This document shows, piece after piece, positions 26,601 to 40,800 of a stretch of 64,000 nucleotides of DNA; within the stretch, counting starts at the first letter, position 1; the number at the start of each line of letters is the position of its first letter. The DNA lies in NCBI GenBank assembly GCA_023055505.1, contig JALIRH010000098.1, forward strand, positions 496,001-560,000. Reading direction: 5' to 3'. The stretch is from Callipepla californica brunnescens. Lineage: Eukaryota > Chordata > Aves > Galliformes > Odontophoridae. The notes below the pieces were generated by a model. That model did no database searches. It was not told the DNA's origin and was given only the letters and a program-made list of their open reading frames with translations. The translations under genes and the position numbers were made by a program.

Positions 26601-28270
26601 CTATTCCTAACCCAAACCAGAATTCTAACCTCTACCCTAACCAAAACCCTTCCCCTAAACCTAAACCTAATGCTACCCTCAACCAAACCCTAGCCCTAAA
26701 TCCTACCCTAAAACCAACACCACGTTTAAGCTCAAACCTCAAGCCTCAAAGAAAGCATCAGATTACCGCAGATCTCACCTAACACTAACCCCAATCCAAT
26801 CCCTACTACTAACCCCAAACCCAATCCAAACACCAAAACTATTCCTATTCCTAAACCTAACACTAAGCCAGAACCAAACCCAAGGCCTACCCCTTCTCTC
26901 AGCCTGACACTCAAACTAACCTAGACCTGAACGCAACGCTAAATCAAATACTAAAACTCACCCTTAGCCAAGGCCCTTTTAGGACCCTTCCCTGGTCCTA
27001 AAACTAAAGAGAACCCTACCCCTTCCACTAAACCTTCATCTACATCCCTAACCCTTACCCTAAACCTAAATCTACACCAAAACCTAACCCTAACCCTAAC
27101 ATGTCTTCTAACTGTAAAACTAACGCTTCACCTAACCCGAACTGAAACCCCAGGACTAAACCTTACCTAACAAACACCTAGCTATATTCCTAACCCTATC
27201 CTGAAACCTAACGTTAACCCTAACCCTAAAAACAACTTGGAACCAAACCCTAACCCTAACCTAACCCTTATCAGAACCCTAAATCTAATCCTAACCGTTA
27301 CCTCAATTGAACTCCAATTCTTCCTGAAATCTAAATGGGACCTTAAAACCAACCCCAGATGGAAGCCCAACCCTAAACCTAACACAAAGCATTAGATTAC
27401 CACAGCCATCACCTAACTCTAACCCCAGCCTTAACGCTAATACTATCCCAAACACTATTCCAATTCCTAAACCCAACACAAACCCAAAAACACAAAGCCT
27501 ACAATTCTCACAGCCTAACACTGAAAGGAAACCTAAATCTTACCCTAACTCTAAAACTAATCCAAAGCATGACCACAATTTAAACTCGAAATCTACCTTC
27601 AAACTAAAGCTGACCCTAACACCAACCTCAAGTAAAAGCCCAACCCTAAGCCTAACACAAAGCATTAGATTACCACAACGCTCACCTAACTTCTAACCCC
27701 CACCCTAACACTAATACTAAAGCAATCAGATTCCAAATACTAACCCAATTCCTATTCTGAAACCCAAAACTATTCCAAAAACAAACCCAAGGCCTAACCT
27801 TTCTCTCACCCTAACAATCAAAGAAAACCTATTCCTAAACCTAATCCTAAATCTAGTCCTAACCCTAACCCTCACCCTTAATCTAACCCCAACCCCCACC
27901 CAGAAGCTAACACTTAGCATTGTACAATACCTAAACGTACCCCTAATCCTTATCACTAAACCTAAAAGGAACCTGAAACATAGTGCTAAATCCGAACCCT
28001 AACCCTGAAGACTAACGCTAACAATGAACAAATTCCTATACCTTTTCCTTCCTCCAAATTGATTCCTAGCACTAACCCTAACCCTACATTAACCCTATCC
28101 TAACCCTAACCCTAACCCTAGCCCTAAACTACATTAACCCTAACCCTAACCCTAACCCTAACCCTAAACCTAAACCTAAACCTAACCCTAACCCTAACCC
28201 TAATTCCTAACCCTTACCTTAACTGTATCACAATCCCTATCCTAATTCTTACCCTAACCCTAACCCTTAC
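23696..28270. repeat. Satellite unit 6, short telomeric tract
   Basis: Length 4575, the shortest complete unit. About 190 bp of the leading tract is missing, including the CTTACCCTAACCCTTACC and TAGCCTAACCC landmarks of other units. The exact CCCTAA run (to about 23765) joins directly to CCTACCCCTAACCCTACTTT. Confidence 0.93.
26066..26257 (+). mobile_element. Retroviral pro island, unit 6
   Basis: Sixth copy of the 192-bp island, unaffected by the tract deletion upstream. Confidence 0.85.
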
Positions 28271-31200
28271 CTAACCCTAACCCTAACCCTAACCCTAACC
28301 CTAACCCTAACCCTAACCCTAACCCTAACCCTAACCCTAACTCTAACCTTAACCCTAACCCTAACCCTAACCCTAACCCTACCCTAACCCTAACCCTAAC
28401 CCTAACCCTAACCCTAACCCTACCCTAACCCTAACCCTAACCCTAACCCTTACCCTAACCCTTACCCTAACCCTAGCCTAACCCAAACCCTAACCCTAAC
28501 CCTACCCTAACCCTAACCCTAACCCTAACCCTAACCCTACCCCTAACCCTACTTTACCCTAACCCTAATCCTAACACTAACTCTAACTTTATTCCTTACC
28601 CTAACACTAATCCAATCCCGAACCGTAACCCTAATCCTAGCCCTAACTCTAACTTTATTCGTAACCCTACCCCTAATCCAAACAATAACCCTTAACCTAA
28701 TCAAACCCTATCCCTATTCCTAACCCTTACCCTAACCGTATCACAATCCCTATCCTAACTCTTACCATAACCCAAACCCTAACCTAACCCTAACCCTAAC
28801 CCTAACCCTATCCCTAACCCCTACCCTAACCCTAACCCTACCCTAACCTTAACTCTACCCTAACCGTATCCCTACCCTAACCCTAACCCTAATCCTAGCC
28901 CTTACTCTAACTTTATTCCTAACCCTACCCCTGATCCAAACACTAACCCTAACCTTAATGTAACCCTAACCCTATTCCTAACCCTTACCCTAACTGTATC
29001 CCATTCCCTATCCTAACTCTTACCATAACCCTAACCCTGATGCTAATGCTAACCCTAACCCTGAATCTAACCCTTACCCTAACCCTATCCCTTACCCAGA
29101 AGCTAACACTTAGCGTTGTACAATACCTAACCGTACCCTAACCCTATCCCTAAACCTAAAAGGAACCCAAACTCTAACCCTAAATCTGTCCCTGAGCCTA
29201 ACCTTCAACCTTACCCTAACCTTAACCCTAACCCTGTTCCATTCTCTAAACATATCTGTAAGCATTACCTTCATCCTAACTCGAACTCTACCCTAACCCT
29301 ATCCCTTTGACCCCAACACAAAACCCAGATTGAGCCTGACCCTAACCTAGGTAGCATAAAGTGTATGTAGGGTGAATTTGAGTTTTAGGGTCAAAGTTAA
29401 ATTGTTAGTTTTAGGGTTAGGGTGAAGGATTGCTTTAGTTCTAGTATTAGGGTGTTTGGGGTTAGGGTTAGGGTAAGGATTTTGGAGTGGATTAGGTTTA
29501 GGGTCAGGTTTGGGGGAGTTTTGGGGTTAGGGTTAGATTTAGGATTAGGGTTAGCAAAAAAGTTGTTTTAGTTTTAGTTTAGGTTAGTGCTAGGATTAGG
29601 TTGAGTGTTCTTGTGAAGTTTAGGTTTAGGGTTAGGTTTAGGTTTAGATTGAGGTTTAGGGTAAGGAGTAGGGTTCATTTGACTTTTAGGGTCAGAGTAG
29701 AGTTAAGTCGTGTTAGGGTTAAGGTTAAGAACAGGATTCAGATTCCAATTAGGTTTTGGGTTCCTACTAGGGATAGGCCTCAAATTAGTGTTAAGGTTAG
29801 GGTTAGGGTTAGGTATAGGGAAAGGGTTAGTGTTAAGGCCAGGGCAAGTGTATGGTTTAGGGTAAAGATTGGATTTAGGGTTAGGTTTAGATGTAGGTTT
29901 GGTTTGATCGTTAGGGTGTGAGAAGGCACCGGCCTTGGATTTCATTTGGAGATTGGGTAAGGTTTAGGAATAGGAATAACATTGGTGTTTAAAAGATGAT
30001 TAGTGTTAGTATTAGGGATAGGGTTACGGTTAGAGTTTAGTTAGGGTTGTTAGTTTTAGAGTGAGGGATAGGGGTATGGTTTGGTCTAGTACTTGGGTTA
30101 GGGTTTGGGATAGTCATAGCATTAGTGTTAGGGTTAGGGTTCCGTTAGGGTTGTGGTAATCTGATGCTAGGTGTCGGGATTAGGGTTGTGCTTAAATGTG
30201 GGTTTGGTTTGAGGGTCAGAGTTAGGGTTAGGGTAGAGTTAGAATTAGGGTAAGAGTTAGGATTAGGTTTAGGATTAGGATAAAGATTAGGTTAGGATTA
30301 GTGTTGGCTTTAGGGTTGTGTCTGGGAGAAGGGTTAGTGTTAGGGATAGACTTAGGGTAAGAGTAAGTGTTAGGAATAGGCATAGGTTTTGGGAAAGTTT
30401 CAGAGTTTGGACTGGATTTATGATTAGGGTTAGGGACAAAGATTTTTTGAGATTTATGATTAGATTTAGGGAGAAAAGTAGGCTGACTTGTGGTGTTAGC
30501 AGTAGGTTTAGGTTTAGGTTTAGGTTTAGGATTCCATTTGTATTTATTGATCGAGGTTGGGTTAGTTGGAGTGTAAAGGTCAGAGTAGGGTTAGGCCTTG
30601 GGATAGGGTTAAGGTTTGGAATAGGATTAGGATTCAAATGATGTTACGGGTTGGTGTTAGGGTTAGGGAAAGGTTAGGATCAGGGTTGAGGTCAGGGTTA
30701 GGTATAGGAAAAGGGTTAGTGTTAGGGCTAGGGCAATTGGAAGGGTTAGGCTTAGGCTTAGATATTAGGGTTAGGTTTAGGCGGAGGTTTGGTTCGAGTG
30801 TCAGGGTGAGAGAAGGGGTAGGCCTGGGGTTTGGTTTTGGGTTACATCATACAAATCATCCCATACATTAGCTGGGGTGGGAGGTGCAAGGAACAGCCAG
30901 CAAAGTGCTGAGTTCATTCCAATCAGAGGACCTGAAGATCGGGTAGCTACTATCAAACCGTTTGTGTTGCCAATTCCGATGATATTTATGGGGCCCTGAT
31001 GTTATGGTTCAGTGGGGAGTCACTATCAAGTCCAAACCCAATCCAAACCCCAAACCTACTCCTATTCCTAAACCTTATCTTAACCCTAAACCAAACCCAA
31101 ACCCAAGGCCCTCCCCTTCTCTCAGCCTAACACTCAAACTAACCTAAACCCGAAACTAACCCTACATTTATCCTAATCTTATCCATATTCTAAGGCCTAA

Positions 31201-33045
31201 CCCTACTCTGACCAGAAAGCTCATGTTGTCTAAAATCTACCCCTTACCTAAAACCTAAATCGACAAAAAAACCTAACCCGAAACCTCAACCTAACTCTTC
31301 TCCTAACTAGAACACCAGCACTTCACCTTACCCTAACTGGAAACCTAGGACTAAATCCTTACCTTGTCCAGAACCCTATTCCTAACCCAAACCAGAATTC
31401 TAACCTCTACCCTAACCAAAACCCTTCCCCTAAACCTAAACCTAATGCTACCCTCAACCAAACCCTAGCCCTAAATCCTACCCTAAAACCAACACCACGT
31501 TTAAGCTCAAACCTCAAGCCTCAAAGAAAGCATCAGATTACCGCAGATCTCACCTAACACTAACCCCAATCCAATCCCTACTACTAACCCCAAACCCAAT
31601 CCAAACACCAAAACTATTCCTATTCCTAAACCTAACACTAAGCCAGAACCAAACCCAAGGCCTACCCCTTCTCTCAGCCTGACACTCAAACTAACCTAGA
31701 TCTGAACGCAACGCTAAATCAAATACTAAAACTCACCCTTAGCCAAGGCCCTTTTAGGACCCTTCCCTGGTCCTAAAACTAAAGAGAACCCTACCCCTTC
31801 CACTAAACCTTCATCTACATCCCTAACCCTTACCCTAAACCTAAATCTACACCAAAACCTAACCCTAACCCTAACATGTCTTCTAACTGTAAAACTAACG
31901 CTTCACCTAACCCGAACTGAAACCCCAGGACTAAACCTTACCTAACAAACACCTAGCTATATTCCTAACCCTATCCTGAAACCTAACGTTAACCCTAACC
32001 CTAAAAACAACTTGGAAACAAACCCTAACCCTAACCTAACCCTTATCAGAACCCTAAATCTAATCCTAACCGTTACCTCAATTGAACTCCAATTCTTCCT
32101 GAAATCTAAATGGGACCTTAAAACCAACCCCAGATGGAAGCCCAACCCTAAACCTAACACAAAGCATTAGATTACCACAGCCATCACCTAACTCTAACCC
32201 CAGCCTTAACGCTAATACTATCCCAAACACTATTCCAATTCCTAAACCCAACACAAACCCAAAAACACAAAGCCTACAATTCTCACAGCCTAACACTGAA
32301 AGGAAACCTAAATCTTACCCTAACTCTAAAACTAATCCAAAGCATGACCACAATTTAAACTCGAAATCTACCTTCAAACTAAAGCTGACCCTAACACCAA
32401 CCTCAAGTAAAAGCCCAACCCTAAGCCTAACACAAAGCATTAGATTACCACAACGCTCACCTAACTTCTAACCCCCACCCTAACACTAATACTAAAGCAA
32501 TCAGATTCCAAATACTAACCCAATTCCTATTCTGAAACCCAAAACTATTCCAAAAACAAACCCAAGGCCTAACCTTTCTCTCACCCTAACAATCAAAGAA
32601 AACCTATTCCTAAACCTAATCCTAAATCTAGTCCTAACCCTAACCCTCACCCTTAATCTAACCCCAACCCCCACCCAGAAGCTAACACTTAGCATTGTAC
32701 AATACCTAAACGTACCCCTAATCCTTATCACTAAACCTAAAAGGAACCTGAAACATAGTGCTAAATCCGAACCCTAACCCTGAAGACTAACGCTAACAAT
32801 GAACAAATTCCTATACCTTTTCCTTCCTCCAAATTGATTCCTAGCACTAACCCTAACCCTACATTAACCCTATCCTAACCCTAACCCTAACCCTAGCCCT
32901 AAACTACATTAACCCTAACCCTAACCCTAACCCTAACCCTAAACCTAAACCTAAACCTAACCCTAACCCTAACCCTAATTCCTAACCCTTACCTTAACTG
33001 TATCACAATCCCTATCCTAATTCTTACCCTAACCCTAACCCTTAC
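28271..33045. repeat. Satellite unit 7
   Basis: Length 4775, as unit 3. It has AACCCTTAACC near 28689, exactly 18,893 bp from the same variant in unit 3. Confidence 0.93.
30841..31032 (+). mobile_element. Retroviral pro island, unit 7
   Basis: Seventh copy of the 192-bp island. Confidence 0.85.
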
Positions 33046-36000
33046 CTAACCCTAACCCTAACCCTAACCCTAACCCTAACCCTAACCCTAACCCTAACTC
33101 TAACCTTAACCCTAACCCTAACCCTAACCCTAACCCTACCCTAACCCTAACCCTAACCCTAACCCTAACCCTAACCCTACCCTAACCCTAACCCTAACCC
33201 TAACCCTTACCCTAACCCTTACCCTAACCCTAGCCTAACCCAAACCCTAACCCTAACCCTACCCTAACCCTAACCCTAACCCTAACCCTAACCCTAACCC
33301 TACCCCTAACCCTACTTTACCCTAACCCTAATCCTAACACTAACTCTAACTTTATTCCTTACCCTAACACTAATCCAATCCCGAACCGTAACCCTAATCC
33401 TAGCCCTAACTCTAACTTTATTCGTAACCCTACCCCTAATCCAAACAATAACCCTTACCCTAATCAAACCCTATCCCTATTCCTAACCCTTACCCTAACC
33501 GTATCACAATCCCTATCCTAACTCTTACCATAACCCAAACCCTAACCTAACCCTAACCCTAACCCTAACCCTATCCCTAACCCCTACCCTAACCCTAACC
33601 CTACCCTAACCTTAACTCTACCCTAACCGTATCCCTACCCTAACCCTAACCCTAATCCTAGCCCTTACTCTAACTTTATTCCTAACCCTACCCCTGATCC
33701 AAACACTAACCCTAACCTTAATGTAACCCTAACCCTATTCCTAACCCTTACCCTAACTGTATCCCATTCCCTATCCTAACTCTTACCATAACCCTAACCC
33801 TGATGCTAATGCTAACCCTAACCCTGAATCTAACCCTTACCCTAACCCTATCCCTTACCCAGAAGCTAACACTTAGCGTTGTACAATACCTAACCGTACC
33901 CTAACCCTATCCCTAAACCTAAAAGGAACCCAAACTCTAACCCTAAATCTGTCCCTGAGCCTAACCTTCAACCTTACCCTAACCTTAACCCTAACCCTGT
34001 TCCATTCTCTAAACATATCTGTAAGCATTACCTTCATCCTAACTCGAACTCTACCCTAACCCTATCCCTTTGACCCCAACACAAAACCCAGATTGAGCCT
34101 GACCCTAACCTAGGTAGCATAAAGTGTATGTAGGGTGAATTTGAGTTTTAGGGTCAAAGTTAAATTGTTAGTTTTAGGGTTAGGGTGAAGGATTGCTTTA
34201 GTTCTAGTATTAGGGTGTTTGGGGTTAGGGTTAGGGTAAGGATTTTGGAGTGGATTAGGTTTAGGGTCAGGTTTGGGGGAGTTTTGGGGTTAGGGTTAGA
34301 TTTAGGATTAGGGTTAGCAAAAAAGTTGTTTTAGTTTTAGTTTAGGTTAGTGCTAGGATTAGGTTGAGTGTTCTTGTGAAGTTTAGGTTTAGGGTTAGGT
34401 TTAGGTTTAGATTGAGGTTTAGGGTAAGGAGTAGGGTTCATTTGACTTTTAGGGTCAGAGTAGAGTTAAGTCGTGTTAGGGTTAAGGTTAAGAACAGGAT
34501 TCAGATTCCAATTAGGTTTTGGGTTCCTACTAGGGATAGGCCTCAAATTAGTGTTAAGGTTAGGGTTAGGGTTAGGTATAGGGAAAGGGTTAGTGTTAAG
34601 GCCAGGGCAAGTGTATGGTTTAGGGTAAAGATTGGATTTAGGGTTAGGTTTAGATGTAGGTTTGGTTTGATCGTTAGGGTGTGAGAAGGCACCGGCCTTG
34701 GATTTCATTTGGAGATTGGGTAAGGTTTAGGAATAGGAATAACATTGGTGTTTAAAAGATGATTAGTGTTAGTATTAGGGATAGGGTTACGGTTAGAGTT
34801 TAGTTAGGGTTGTTAGTTTTAGAGTGAGGGATAGGGGTATGGTTTGGTCTAGTACTTGGGTTAGGGTTTGGGATAGTCATAGCATTAGTGTTAGGGTTAG
34901 GGTTCCGTTAGGGTTGTGGTAATCTGATGCTAGGTGTCGGGATTAGGGTTGTGCTTAAATGTGGGTTTGGTTTGAGGGTCAGAGTTAGGGTTAGGGTAGA
35001 GTTAGAATTAGGGTAAGAGTTAGGATTAGGTTTAGGATTAGGATAAAGATTAGGTTAGGATTAGTGTTGGCTTTAGGGTTGTGTCTGGGAGAAGGGTTAG
35101 TGTTAGGGATAGACTTAGGGTAAGAGTAAGTGTTAGGAATAGGCATAGGTTTTGGGAAAGTTTCAGAGTTTGGACTGGATTTATGATTAGGGTTAGGGAC
35201 AAAGATTTTTTGAGATTTATGATTAGATTTAGGGAGAAAAGTAGGCTGACTTGTGGTGTTAGCAGTAGGTTTAGGTTTAGGTTTAGGTTTAGGATTCCAT
35301 TTGTATTTCTTGATCGAGGTTGGGTTAGTTGGAGTGTAAAGGTCAGAGTAGGGTTAGGCCTTGGGATAGGGTTAAGGTTTGGAATAGGATTAGGATTCAA
35401 ATGATGTTACGGGTTGGTGTTAGGGTTAGGGAAAGGTTAGGATCAGGGTTGAGGTCAGGGTTAGGTATAGGAAAAGGGTTAGTGTTAGGGCTAGGGCAAT
35501 TGGAAGGGTTAGGCTTAGGCTTAGATATTAGGGTTAGGTTTAGGCGGAGGTTTGGTTCGAGTGTCAGGGTGAGAGAAGGGGTAGGCCTGGGGTTTGGTTT
35601 TGGGTTACATCATACAAATCATCCCATACATTAGCTGGGGTGGGAGGTGCAAGGAACAGCCAGCAAAGTGCTGAGTTCATTCCAATCAGAGGACCTGAAG
35701 ATCGGGTAGCTACTATCAAACCGTTTGTGTTGCCAATTCCGATGATATTTATGGGGCCCTGATGTTATGGTTCAGTGGGGAGTCACTATCAAGTCCAAAC
35801 CCAATCCAAACCCCAAACCTACTCCTATTCCTAAACCTTATCTTAACCCTAAACCAAACCCAAACCCAAGGCCCTCCCCTTCTCTCAGCCTAACACTCAA
35901 ACTAACCTAAACCCGAAACTAACCCTACATTTATCCTAATCTTATCCATATTCTAAGGCCTAACCCTACTCTGACCAGAAAGCTCATGTTGTCTAAAATC

Positions 36001-37808
36001 TACCCCTTACCTAAAACCTAAATCGACAAAAAAACCTAACCCGAAACCTCAACCTAACTCTTCTCCTAACTAGAACACCAGCACTTCACCTTACCCTAAC
36101 TGGAAACCTAGGACTAAATCCTTACCTTGTCCAGAACCCTATTCCTAACCCAAACCAGAATTCTAACCTCTACCCTAACCAAAACCCTTCCCCTAAACCT
36201 AAACCTAATGCTACCCTCAACCAAACCCTAGCCCTAAATCCTACCCTAAAACCAACACCACGTTTAAGCTCAAACCTCAAGCCTCAAAGAAAGCATCAGA
36301 TTACCGCAGATCTCACCTAACACTAACCCCAATCCAATCCCTACTACTAACCCCAAACCCAATCCAAACACCAAAACTATTCCTATTCCTAAACCTAACA
36401 CTAAGCCAGAACCAAACCCAAGGCCTACCCCTTCTCTCAGCCTGACACTCAAACTAACCTAGATCTGAACGCAACGCTAAATCAAATACTAAAACTCACC
36501 CTTAGCCAAGGCCCTTTTAGGACCCTTCCCTGGTCCTAAAACTAAAGAGAACCCTACCCCTTCCACTAAACCTTCATCTACATCCCTAACCCTTACCCTA
36601 AACCTAAATCTACACCAAAACCTAACCCTAACCCTAACATGTCTTCTAACTGTAAAACTAACGCTTCACCTAACCCGAACTGAAACCCCAGGACTAAACC
36701 TTACCTAACAAACACCTAGCTATATTCCTAACCCTATCCTGAAACCTAACGTTAACCCTAACCCTAAAAACAACTTGGAAACAAACCCTAACCCTAACCT
36801 AACCCTTATCAGAACCCTAAATCTAATCCTAACCGTTACCTCAATTGAACTCCAATTCTTCCTGAAATCTAAATGGGACCTTAAAACCAACCCCAGATGG
36901 AAGCCCAACCCTAAACCTAACACAAAGCATTAGATTACCACAGCCATCACCTAACTCTAACCCCAGCCTTAACGCTAATACTATCCCAAACACTATTCCA
37001 ATTCCTAAACCCAACACAAACCCAAAAACACAAAGCCTACAATTCTCACAGCCTAACACTGAAAGGAAACCTAAATCTTACCCTAACTCTAAAACTAATC
37101 CAAAGCATGACCACAATTTAAACTCGAAATCTACCTTCAAACTAAAGCTGACCCTAACACCAACCTCAAGTAAAAGCCCAACCCTAAGCCTAACACAAAG
37201 CATTAGATTACCACAACGCTCACCTAACTTCTAACCCCCACCCTAACACTAATACTAAAGCAATCAGATTCCAAATACTAACCCAATTCCTATTCTGAAA
37301 CCCAAAACTATTCCAAAAACAAACCCAAGGCCTAACCTTTCTCTCACCCTAACAATCAAAGAAAACCTATTCCTAAACCTAATCCTAAATCTAGTCCTAA
37401 CCCTAACCCTCACCCTTAATCTAACCCCAACCCCCACCCAGAAGCTAACACTTAGCATTGTACAATACCTAAACGTACCCCTAATCCTTATCACTAAACC
37501 TAAAAGGAACCTGAAACATAGTGCTAAATCCGAACCCTAACCCTGAAGACTAACGCTAACAATGAACAAATTCCTATACCTTTTCCTTCCTCCAAATTGA
37601 TTCCTAGCACTAACCCTAACCCTACATTAACCCTATCCTAACCCTAACCCTAACCCTAGCCCTAAACTACATTAACCCTAACCCTAACCCTAACCCTAAC
37701 CCTAAACCTAAACCTAAACCTAACCCTAACCCTAACCCTAATTCCTAACCCTTACCTTAACTGTATCACAATCCCTATCCTAATTCTTACCCTAACCCTA
37801 ACCCTTAC
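33046..37808. repeat. Satellite unit 8
   Basis: Length 4763. It carries the same diagnostic bases as unit 4 and differs from it in length by about one hexamer. Confidence 0.93.
35604..35795 (+). mobile_element. Retroviral pro island, unit 8
   Basis: Eighth copy of the 192-bp island. Confidence 0.85.
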
Positions 37809-40800
37809 CTAACCCTAACCCTAACCCTAACCCTAACCCTAACCCTAACCCTAACCCTAACCCTAACTCTAACCTTAACCCTAACCCTAACCCTAACCCT
37901 AACCCTACCCTAACCCTAACCCTAACCCTAACCCTAACCCTAACCCTACCCTAACCCTAACCCTAACCCTAACCCTTACCCTAACCCTTACCCTAACCCT
38001 AGCCTAACCCAAACCCTAACCCTAACCCTACCCTAACCCTAACCCTAACCCTAACCCTAACCCTAACCCTACCCCTAACCCTACTTTACCCTAACCCTAA
38101 TCCTAACACTAACTCTAACTTTATTCCTTACCCTAACACTAATCCAATCCCGAACCGTAACCCTAATCCTAGCCCTAACTCTAACTTTATTCGTAACCCT
38201 ACCCCTAATCCAAACAATAACCCTTACCCTAATCAAACCCTATCCCTATTCCTAACCCTTACCCTAACCGTATCACAATCCCTATCCTAACTCTTACCAT
38301 AACCCAAACCCTAACCTAACCCTAACCCTAACCCTAACCCTATCCCTAACCCCTACCCTAACCCTAACCCTACCCTAACCTTAACTCTACCCTAACCGTA
38401 TCCCTACCCTAACCCTAACCCTAATCCTAGCCCTTACTCTAACTTTATTCCTAACCCTACCCCTGATCCAAACACTAACCCTAACCTTAATGTAACCCTA
38501 ACCCTATTCCTAACCCTTACCCTAACTGTATCCCATTCCCTATCCTAACTCTTACCATAACCCTAACCCTGATGCTAATGCTAACCCTAACCCTGAATCT
38601 AACCCTTACCCTAACCCTATCCCTTACCCAGAAGCTAACACTTAGCGTTGTACAATACCTAACCGTACCCTAACCCTATCCCTAAACCTAAAAGGAACCC
38701 AAACTCTAACCCTAAATCTGTCCCTGAGCCTAACCTTCAACCTTACCCTAACCTTAACCCTAACCCTGTTCCATTCTCTAAACATATCTGTAAGCATTAC
38801 CTTCATCCTAACTCGAACTCTACCCTAACCCTATCCCTTTGACCCCAACACAAAACCCAGATTGAGCCTGACCCTAACCTAGGTAGCATAAAGTGTATGT
38901 AGGGTGAATTTGAGTTTTAGGGTCAAAGTTAAATTGTTAGTTTTAGGGTTAGGGTGAAGGATTGCTTTAGTTCTAGTATTAGGGTGTTTGGGGTTAGGGT
39001 TAGGGTAAGGATTTTGGAGTGGATTAGGTTTAGGGTCAGGTTTGGGGGAGTTTTGGGGTTAGGGTTAGATTTAGGATTAGGGTTAGCAAAAAAGTTGTTT
39101 TAGTTTTAGTTTAGGTTAGTGCTAGGATTAGGTTGAGTGTTCTTGTGAAGTTTAGGTTTAGGGTTAGGTTTAGGTTTAGATTGAGGTTTAGGGTAAGGAG
39201 TAGGGTTCATTTGACTTTTAGGGTCAGAGTAGAGTTAAGTCGTGTTAGGGTTAAGGTTAAGAACAGGATTCAGATTCCAATTAGGTTTTGGGTTCCTACT
39301 AGGGATAGGCCTCAAATTAGTGTTAAGGTTAGGGTTAGGGTTAGGTATAGGGAAAGGGTTAGTGTTAAGGCCAGGGCAAGTGTATGGTTTAGGGTAAAGA
39401 TTGGATTTAGGGTTAGGTTTAGATGTAGGTTTGGTTTGATCGTTAGGGTGTGAGAAGGCACCGGCCTTGGATTTCATTTGGAGATTGGGTAAGGTTTAGG
39501 AATAGGAATAACATTGGTGTTTAAAAGATGATTAGTGTTAGTATTAGGGATAGGGTTACGGTTAGAGTTTAGTTAGGGTTGTTAGTTTTAGAGTGAGGGA
39601 TAGGGGTATGGTTTGGTCTAGTACTTGGGTTAGGGTTTGGGATAGTCATAGCATTAGTGTTAGGGTTAGGGTTCCGTTAGGGTTGTGGTAATCTGATGCT
39701 AGGTGTCGGGATTAGGGTTGTGCTTAAATGTGGGTTTGGTTTGAGGGTCAGAGTTAGGGTTAGGGTAGAGTTAGAATTAGGGTAAGAGTTAGGATTAGGT
39801 TTAGGATTAGGATAAAGATTAGGTTAGGATTAGTGTTGGCTTTAGGGTTGTGTCTGGGAGAAGGGTTAGTGTTAGGGATAGACTTAGGGTAAGAGTAAGT
39901 GTTAGGAATAGGCATAGGTTTTGGGAAAGTTTCAGAGTTTGGACTGGATTTATGATTAGGGTTAGGGACAAAGATTTTTTGAGATTTATGATTAGATTTA
40001 GGGAGAAAAGTAGGCTGACTTGTGGTGTTAGCAGTAGGTTTAGGTTTAGGTTTAGGTTTAGGATTCCATTTGTATTTATTGATCGAGGTTGGGTTAGTTG
40101 GAGTGTAAAGGTCAGAGTAGGGTTAGGCCTTGGGATAGGGTTAAGGTTTGGAATAGGATTAGGATTCAAATGATGTTACGGGTTGGTGTTAGGGTTAGGG
40201 AAAGGTTAGGATCAGGGTTGAGGTCAGGGTTAGGTATAGGAAAAGGGTTAGTGTTAGGGCTAGGGCAATTGGAAGGGTTAGGCTTAGGCTTAGATATTAG
40301 GGTTAGGTTTAGGCGGAGGTTTGGTTCGAGTGTCAGGGTGAGAGAAGGGGTAGGCCTGGGGTTTGGTTTTGGGTTACATCATACAAATCATCCCATACAT
40401 TAGCTGGGGTGGGAGGTGCAAGGAACAGCCAGCAAAGTGCTGAGTTCATTCCAATCAGAGGACCTGAAGATCGGGTAGCTACTATCAAACCGTTTGTGTT
40501 GCCAATTCCGATGATATTTATGGGGCCCTGATGTTATGGTTCAGTGGGGAGTCACTATCAAGTCCAAACCCAATCCAAACCCCAAACCTACTCCTATTCC
40601 TAAACCTTATCTTAACCCTAAACCAAACCCAAACCCAAGGCCCTCCCCTTCTCTCAGCCTAACACTCAAACTAACCTAAACCCGAAACTAACCCTACATT
40701 TATCCTAATCTTATCCATATTCTAAGGCCTAACCCTACTCTGACCAGAAAGCTCATGTTGTCTAAAATCTACCCCTTACCTAAAACCTAAATCGACAAAA